64,000 bases of DNA, taken from Psychroflexus gondwanensis ACAM 44. GTDB lineage: Bacteria; Bacteroidota; Bacteroidia; Flavobacteriales; Flavobacteriaceae. Below the pieces are notes generated by a model. It made no database searches. It was not told the origin of the DNA and worked only from the letters and a program-made list of their open reading frames with translations. The translations under genes were made by a program, and so were the position numbers. Shown here one piece after another: positions 58,993 to 64,000 of the stretch; position 1 is the first letter of the stretch, and every line of letters begins with the position of its first letter. The DNA lies in assembly GCF_000355905.1 (NCBI RefSeq), contig NZ_APLF01000003.1, forward strand, positions 186,001-250,000, in the 5' to 3' direction.

Positions 58993-61419
58993 ATGAAGTC
59001 TTTGTTTAAGAACTCTTGGAAGCACCTTCTGGTGATTATCTTATTTATAGTAGCTGCTTTAGCTTTTTTCTATCCTGTTCTCAAGGGAAAAACGATATAC
59101 CAAAGTGATATTGTGCAATATACTGGGATGGCAAAGTCTCAAAACGACTTTAGAGCAAGCCAAGGAGAAGAACCATACTGGACTAATTCAGCTTTTGGCG
59201 GAATGCCTACCTACCAATTAGGGGCAAACTATCCCTATAATTTTATAAAAGAGATCGATCGTCAACTTAGGTTTTTACCAAGACCTGCAGATTATTTATT
59301 CCTATATTTTATAGGTATGTATATTTTGTTGTTGTGTTTCAAGGTGAATTATAAATTGGCCTTTTTAGGAGCGCTTGCCTTTGGGTTTTCCACATACCTT
59401 ATCATTATTCTAGGAGTTGGCCATAATGCTAAAGCCCATGCTATTGCTTATTTCCCCATTGTTATCAGTGGGATGGTTCTCGTTTTTAGGCAAAAGTTAT
59501 TTTGGGGAAACCTTCTTTTCTGCGTAGGCTTGGCTTTTGAATTGATGACCAATCACTTCCAGATGACCTATTATCTTATGTTGCTGTGTTTTGTCATGGT
59601 GATTGTGTATGCTGTAAACGCATATAAAAATAAACAATTGAAATCTTATTTCAAGGCTGCCATAAGTTTTATCCCAGCTATTATATTAGCTGTTTTGCTC
59701 AATATGACCAATTTATTGGCGACCCAAGAGTACGCTGACTTTAGCACTCGTGGTGATACAGGTCTTACAATTGAACCCAACGGAACTGAAAAAGTGAAAT
59801 CTGGTTTAGATTACGACTACATCACCGAATATAGTTATGGTGTTATGGAAACCTTCAATTTGTTTATTCCCAGATTTATGGGAGGGTCTAGTAGCGAGTC
59901 TTTAGGAAAGGATTCTGAAGTTTATAAGGAAATCATACAACTAGGAGCGTCTCCAGTGCAGGCTTTAGAGTTTAGTCAGAACTTACCAACTTATTGGGGA
60001 GATCAAACGTTTATTGGGGCACCAGCCTATATTGGAGCATCTATACTATTCCTCTTTGTTTTAGCGCTCTTTCTTATAAAGGGCAAAACTAAATGGTGGA
60101 TTGTGGCAGGGTCTATTCTTGCTTTGCTTTTATCTTGGGGAGATAACTTTTCTTTATTGACAAAATTCTTTGTAGATGTTGTTCCTTTTTATGACAAATT
60201 TAGAGCGGTATCTTCTATACAAGTTATCATAGAGTTTTGCGTACCAGTATTAGGAATTTTAGGACTTTCCAAATTCTTAAGTTCTAAAGTGTCTTATGAG
60301 TTGAAGTGGAATGCACTAAAGAAAACCACACTTACCCTTGGTGGATTGAGTTTACTGTTTTTATTACTCAAGTCAATGCTATTTGATTTCAGTGGTACCA
60401 GTGATTCTATGTTTTTGGAACAATATGGAGCTAAATTTGTTAGAGCTCTTAAGGAAGATAGAAAAGCAATGTTTACAGCAGACACTATAAGATCTCTGGT
60501 GTTTGTTTTGCTATTAGCTTCAGCACTCTATTTATACTTAAAGAAAAACCTGAAGCAACCAATGCTTCTGGGACTTGTTGGGATTTTTATTCTAGTGGAT
60601 TTAATCGGAGTGAATTCTAGATATGTCAACGAAGATGATTTTGTACCAGCTTCTGTGATGGAAAGGCCTTTCCAGCCTACTCAAGCAGATCGGGATATTC
60701 TTACCGACGACTCTCATTATAGAGTTTACGATCTAACTTCGAATCCTTTAAACTCTGCAAGAGCTTCTTATTTTCATAAGTCTATTGGCGGTTACCACGC
60801 GGCTAAGCCTGGACGAACGCAGGAGTTGTTTGACTTTTATATTTATCAAGGCAAGCAAAGTATCTTGAATATGTTGAATGTGAAGTACTTTATTTTTGAT
60901 GATGAAGGTCAGCCAAAGGCTCAACCCAACCCAGACCATTTAGGGAATGCTTGGTTTGTTGACCAATTAATTCCTGTTGAAAATGCCAACCAAGCGATCT
61001 TGGCTTTAGATACAATCAACCCACGTACTACAGCAATAGTAGAGTCCAATCAATTTTCTAAGTCGGCCAAAACTTACGATGTACAATCGTCGGATAAAAT
61101 TCAACTGGAATCCTATTCAGAAAATGAATTAACTTATTCTTATACTATTGAGGGAGAGCGTTTAGCTTTGTTTTCAGAAATTTATTATCCACAAGGATGG
61201 AAGGTGTCTATCGATGGAGAAGAAGTGACACACTTTAGAGCCAATTATGTCTTGAGGGCTTTAGAATTGCCTGCTGGAAAGCATCAAATAACCTTTAGCT
61301 TTCAACCAGATGTAGTCAAGTTTGGCGGTAGGGTATCTTTAGCCAGCTTTATAATTTTAGTGTTAGTAATGGTAGGAGGAATCATTTATAGACTTAAGTA
61401 CAAGCAAATTCAGCAATGA
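58993..61419 (+). CDS. YfhO-like polytopic membrane protein (predicted GT-C type)
   Basis: An 808-aa protein with about 12-13 transmembrane helices over residues 10-~540 and a C-terminal extracytoplasmic beta-rich domain (~560-770), then a final helix. Near the start it has YQSDIVQYTGMAKSQNDFR and YWTNSAFGGMPTYQLG, a loop with acidic residues after the first helix as in GT-C glycosyltransferases. YfhO of Gram-positives glycosylates lipoteichoic acid; the bacteroidotal relatives have no known substrate. Its stop overlaps the start of the GT4 gene (ATGA), so the genes are coupled. Confidence 0.87.
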   Translation: MKSLFKNSWKHLLVIILFIVAALAFFYPVLKGKTIYQSDIVQYTGMAKSQNDFRASQGEEPYWTNSAFGGMPTYQLGANYPYNFIKEIDRQLRFLPRPADYLFLYFIGMYILLLCFKVNYKLAFLGALAFGFSTYLIIILGVGHNAKAHAIAYFPIVISGMVLVFRQKLFWGNLLFCVGLAFELMTNHFQMTYYLMLLCFVMVIVYAVNAYKNKQLKSYFKAAISFIPAIILAVLLNMTNLLATQEYADFSTRGDTGLTIEPNGTEKVKSGLDYDYITEYSYGVMETFNLFIPRFMGGSSSESLGKDSEVYKEIIQLGASPVQALEFSQNLPTYWGDQTFIGAPAYIGASILFLFVLALFLIKGKTKWWIVAGSILALLLSWGDNFSLLTKFFVDVVPFYDKFRAVSSIQVIIEFCVPVLGILGLSKFLSSKVSYELKWNALKKTTLTLGGLSLLFLLLKSMLFDFSGTSDSMFLEQYGAKFVRALKEDRKAMFTADTIRSLVFVLLLASALYLYLKKNLKQPMLLGLVGIFILVDLIGVNSRYVNEDDFVPASVMERPFQPTQADRDILTDDSHYRVYDLTSNPLNSARASYFHKSIGGYHAAKPGRTQELFDFYIYQGKQSILNMLNVKYFIFDDEGQPKAQPNPDHLGNAWFVDQLIPVENANQAILALDTINPRTTAIVESNQFSKSAKTYDVQSSDKIQLESYSENELTYSYTIEGERLALFSEIYYPQGWKVSIDGEEVTHFRANYVLRALELPAGKHQITFSFQPDVVKFGGRVSLASFIILVLVMVGGIIYRLKYKQIQQ

Positions 61420-62687
61420 AAAAAGTATTGATTGTTACCTATTATTGGCCGCCAGCAGGAGGTCCAGGAGTACAGCGTTGGCTTAAATTCTCCAAGTATT
61501 TGCCTGAATTTGGTATTCAGCCTATTATTTATAAGCCCAAAAATCCGAGTTATCCTATCCTTGATTCTTCTTTGGAAGTGAGTCCAGAAGTTGAGGTTCT
61601 TGAAAAATCTATTTTTGAACCCTATGCAATGGCTAATCTTTTATCGAAAGATGAAACTAAAACGATTAGTAGCGGGATTATTAAATCAAAAACTAGACAA
61701 TCCTGGTCAGAACAATTAATGCTTTACATCAGAGGTAATTTTTTTATCCCCGATGCCAGAAAGTTTTGGGTGAAGCCCTCTGTTGCCTATTTGAAAGAGT
61801 ATCTTTCAAAACATCAGATAGACACCATCATCACAACGGGTCCTCCACATAGCCTACACCTTATTGGGAAAGCTTTAAAGCAGGCCAATCCTCATTTGCA
61901 ATGGATTGCAGACTTTAGAGATCCTTGGACAACCATAGGTTACCATTCTGCTTTAAAACTTACGTCCTCTTCTCAAGCTAAACATAAAGCCCTAGAAAAG
62001 GAAGTCTTAGACTCCGCAGATCAACTTGTGGTGACTAGTTTTCAAACTCAACACGAGTTTGAAACTAAAACTAAAACTCCTGTAGAAGTGATTACTAACG
62101 GGTTTGAAGATATTTCTGTGGAAGTTGATCTCAGTGAAAATTTTTCAGTGTCTCATGTAGGCTCTCTGCTTAATGATAGAAATCCAAAGGTTTTGTGGGA
62201 GGTTTTCGCAGAATTGATAGAAGAGGATCCGGTCTTTAAAGAGTTTTTTGAGCTAAAATTAATTGGTAAAGTCAGCGATAGCGTTTTAGAATCTGCCTTT
62301 CAATCTGGTTTAAAAAAGTTTGTGAGTATCATTGGTTATTTGGACCATAAAGACGCAATTGAGAGCCAAAGGAGTTCTCAAATGCTCTTGCTTATTGAAA
62401 TTAATAAACCAGAAAATAAGAGTATTATCCCAGGCAAGATTTTCGAGTATTTAGCCTCTAGGCGCCCTATTTTAGCCATTGGTCCTGAAGGTTGGGATGT
62501 TAACCAAATTATTTCTGAAACCCATTCAGGCAAATGTTTTAACTACGATGAAAAAGCAAGTTTAAAAAGCTACGTAAAAGAGGCTTTTAAGGCTTTTTTA
62601 AATGGTAAATTGAAATCCAATACTAAGAATATCGATCAATATCACCGTAAGAATTTAACTCAAAAGCTGGTGAAACTTATCAAATGA
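61416..62687 (+). CDS. Glycosyltransferase family 4 (GT-B fold)
   Basis: A 423-aa enzyme starting KKVLIVTYYWPPAGGPGVQRWLKFSKYLPEFG, typical of GT4 proteins annotated in flavobacterial surface-polysaccharide loci. IDTIITTGPPHSLHLIGKAL and ADFRDPWTTIGYH lie in the N-terminal half. The C-terminal half has IPGKIFEYLASRRPILAIGPEGWD, carrying the E-x7-E-like donor-binding motif region. It lies between the YfhO-like gene and the flippase gene (6-nt gap), suggesting a glycan assembly function. The sugar is unknown. Confidence 0.88.
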   Translation: MKKVLIVTYYWPPAGGPGVQRWLKFSKYLPEFGIQPIIYKPKNPSYPILDSSLEVSPEVEVLEKSIFEPYAMANLLSKDETKTISSGIIKSKTRQSWSEQLMLYIRGNFFIPDARKFWVKPSVAYLKEYLSKHQIDTIITTGPPHSLHLIGKALKQANPHLQWIADFRDPWTTIGYHSALKLTSSSQAKHKALEKEVLDSADQLVVTSFQTQHEFETKTKTPVEVITNGFEDISVEVDLSENFSVSHVGSLLNDRNPKVLWEVFAELIEEDPVFKEFFELKLIGKVSDSVLESAFQSGLKKFVSIIGYLDHKDAIESQRSSQMLLLIEINKPENKSIIPGKIFEYLASRRPILAIGPEGWDVNQIISETHSGKCFNYDEKASLKSYVKEAFKAFLNGKLKSNTKNIDQYHRKNLTQKLVKLIK

Positions 62688-62693
62688 TCTCCT

Positions 62694-64000
62694 ATGGGAA
62701 TAGTCGCCAAACAATCCTTCAGAAACCTTATTTCAACCTATTTGGGCTTTGGGATTGGAGCGCTTAATGTTTTGATTCTCTACCCGAAGTTTTTAACCGC
62801 TGAGTATTACGGTTTAGTTGCTTTTTTACTATCAGCAGGTAATTTATTCTGGCCGTTTATGGCTCTTGGGGTTCACAATACAATCGTTAAATACTTTAGC
62901 AGATATAGCTTAAAGGCAGACGTTGATAAACTTTTTAACTTTGCTCTTTTACTGCCTTTGGGTTTAGGAATTTTATTGGCTTTGGTAGGATTCTTAGCTT
63001 ATGATAGCTTATTGAATTATTTTGAAGGTGAAAATGATTTAGTCCAACCTTATGTGTGGGGTATTTTTGTAATTGCTACGACTACCGCTTATTTTGAAGT
63101 TTTTTTTGCGTGGGCAAAAGTCTATTACAAAAGTGTTTTTGGAACTTTGATGCGAGAATTGTTTCATAGAATAGCTATCACTATACTACTGGTATGTCTT
63201 TATTTTGAATTTATTGACGTTTCATTATTTATTTATCTACTCATACTTGTTTTTTTCTTGAGAACACTGGTCATGATGGTCTATGCGCTTAGATTATATA
63301 CTCCGCGGTTTAGCTTTCAACTCCCTAGAGAACTGAAGGATATCATAAGCTATTCCCTGCTTATTTTTATTGCAGGAACAGTAGCCGTTACGCTTTTCGA
63401 TCTGGATAAAGTTATGATAGAATACTTTATGCCTATAGAAAATGTTTCTATTTATGGAATTGCTATATACATCGCTACTGTAATTGCAGTGCCCTCTAAA
63501 GCAATGCATCAAATTACCAATCCAATTACTGCTAAATATCTAAATTCTCAAGATTTTCTTCTCTTGAAAGATCTTTATATAAGAAGTTCCAATACTCTTT
63601 TCTTAATTAGTGGATTAGTTTTTACTCTTATCGTTACCAATGTGCATCAGCTTTATCAGATCATTCCTGAGCCCTACAGGATAGGAGTGAGCATTGTTTT
63701 TTTGATTAGTCTTGTAAAGCTATCAGATAATGTTTTAGGGAATAACAATAGCATTATTTTTAATTCAAAATATTATAAAACTATTTTGGTAGTCGGCCTT
63801 GTCATTGTTGGAATCGCTTTTCTCTTAAACATCTGGCTTATCCCCGAATTTGGAATTTACGGAGCAGCTTATGCAACCTTCACTTCCTTTCTGTTGTACA
63901 ACATTTTCAAATTGATTTTTGTGAAAATCACTTTTGGAATTCACCCATTCAACAGGAAGAGTCTTTATATTTCAATAATCATAGGGCTTTTGAGCCTTAG
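62694..64000 (+). CDS. Polysaccharide/O-antigen flippase (Wzx/MATE-like), partial at the window end
   Basis: The reading frame opens at ATG 62694 (MGIVAKQSFRNLISTYLGFG) and stays open for 435 codons to the last base; the C-terminus lies beyond the window. The sequence is a series of hydrophobic helices with the Wzx/RfbX start pattern (LGFGIGALNVLILYPKFLTAEYYGLVAFLLS). It includes a central VTLFDLDKVMIEYFMP helix and a later IPEFGIYGAAYATFTSF repeat. It would flip lipid-linked glycans across the inner membrane and follows the GT4 gene by 6 nt. Confidence 0.88.
   Translation, partial: MGIVAKQSFRNLISTYLGFGIGALNVLILYPKFLTAEYYGLVAFLLSAGNLFWPFMALGVHNTIVKYFSRYSLKADVDKLFNFALLLPLGLGILLALVGFLAYDSLLNYFEGENDLVQPYVWGIFVIATTTAYFEVFFAWAKVYYKSVFGTLMRELFHRIAITILLVCLYFEFIDVSLFIYLLILVFFLRTLVMMVYALRLYTPRFSFQLPRELKDIISYSLLIFIAGTVAVTLFDLDKVMIEYFMPIENVSIYGIAIYIATVIAVPSKAMHQITNPITAKYLNSQDFLLLKDLYIRSSNTLFLISGLVFTLIVTNVHQLYQIIPEPYRIGVSIVFLISLVKLSDNVLGNNNSIIFNSKYYKTILVVGLVIVGIAFLLNIWLIPEFGIYGAAYATFTSFLLYNIFKLIFVKITFGIHPFNRKSLYISIIIGLLSL

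Overview
The window is chromosomal DNA from a low-GC member of the Bacteroidota, most likely family Flavobacteriaceae. This rests on the content, not on a database search. There is a type IX secretion (T9SS) C-terminal sorting domain, several flavobacterial DUF families (DUF5606, DUF4168, DUF4199, DUF4834, DUF6048/DUF6452), a TonB-dependent receptor with a carboxypeptidase-regulatory-like N-terminus, the dapD succinylase and CtaA/COX15. Many plus-strand genes have a TAnnTTTG box (the Bacteroidota -7 promoter element) 17-50 nt before the start codon.

Layout. 1-560: the 3' end of a 23S rRNA gene, 5S rRNA and terminators. 585-7365: a leftward run with M3 peptidase, nucleoid-associated protein, PRiA4_ORF3-like protein, heme A synthase, CCA-adding enzyme and threonylcarbamoyl-AMP synthase. 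7607-13131: a surface-glycan (LOS/LPS core) cluster with an FkbM methyltransferase, three GT2 enzymes, a Kdo-kinase-like protein and a GT9 heptosyltransferase. 13176-17110: housekeeping genes dapD, ruvX/yqgF, def, DUF5606, mazG and DUF4168. 17171-26895: a long leftward run with DUF4199, a DPM1-like GT2, phosphohexomutase, MsbA-type ABC exporter, ECF sigma factor with an anti-sigma-like partner and a Spy/CpxP-like protein, an rRNA m5C methyltransferase and a T9SS-exported endonuclease I. 27160-30658: a three-gene biotin-dependent acyl-CoA carboxylase operon. 30870-50831: argS, an SDR-DUF2867 protein, a TSP3-repeat lipoprotein, cysteine desulfurase, TBDR/M23/TrmH, lpdA, a ZIP transporter, THUMP methyltransferase, DUF6048/DUF6452/rlmD, an SLC13 permease and rocD. 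57642-64000: an outer-membrane transporter-like protein, DUF4834, a YfhO-like membrane protein, GT4, and a polysaccharide flippase that runs off the window.

The unusual region is about 51.0-57.4 kb. It is a mosaic, tandemly duplicated accessory locus bracketed by two copies of a direct repeat of about 120 bp. Each repeat carries a pair of palindromes spaced 22 bp centre to centre, a -7-like box and an (AC)10-13 microsatellite. Inside is a lipoprotein with a cysteine cluster, a Gly/Pro-rich linker and a C-terminal domain carrying a JAMM/MPN-like metalloprotease signature (E..HSH..S..D). It is followed by a set of small secreted paralogs (probably DUF6705-like), most ending in their own hairpin terminator. 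A segment of about 1.6 kb occurs twice. The copies are near-identical at their edges but diverge sharply in protein cores. The locus also holds a chimeric gene with two signal sequences, a 5'-truncated lipoprotein copy, a frameshifted paralog and an orphan signal-peptide fragment. This pattern suggests recombination-driven diversification of secreted proteins, possibly with repeat-length-dependent expression. The function is unknown; an antagonism or immunity role is only a hypothesis.

Most other genes are ordinary core genes in compact operons with overlapping or nearly abutting ends.
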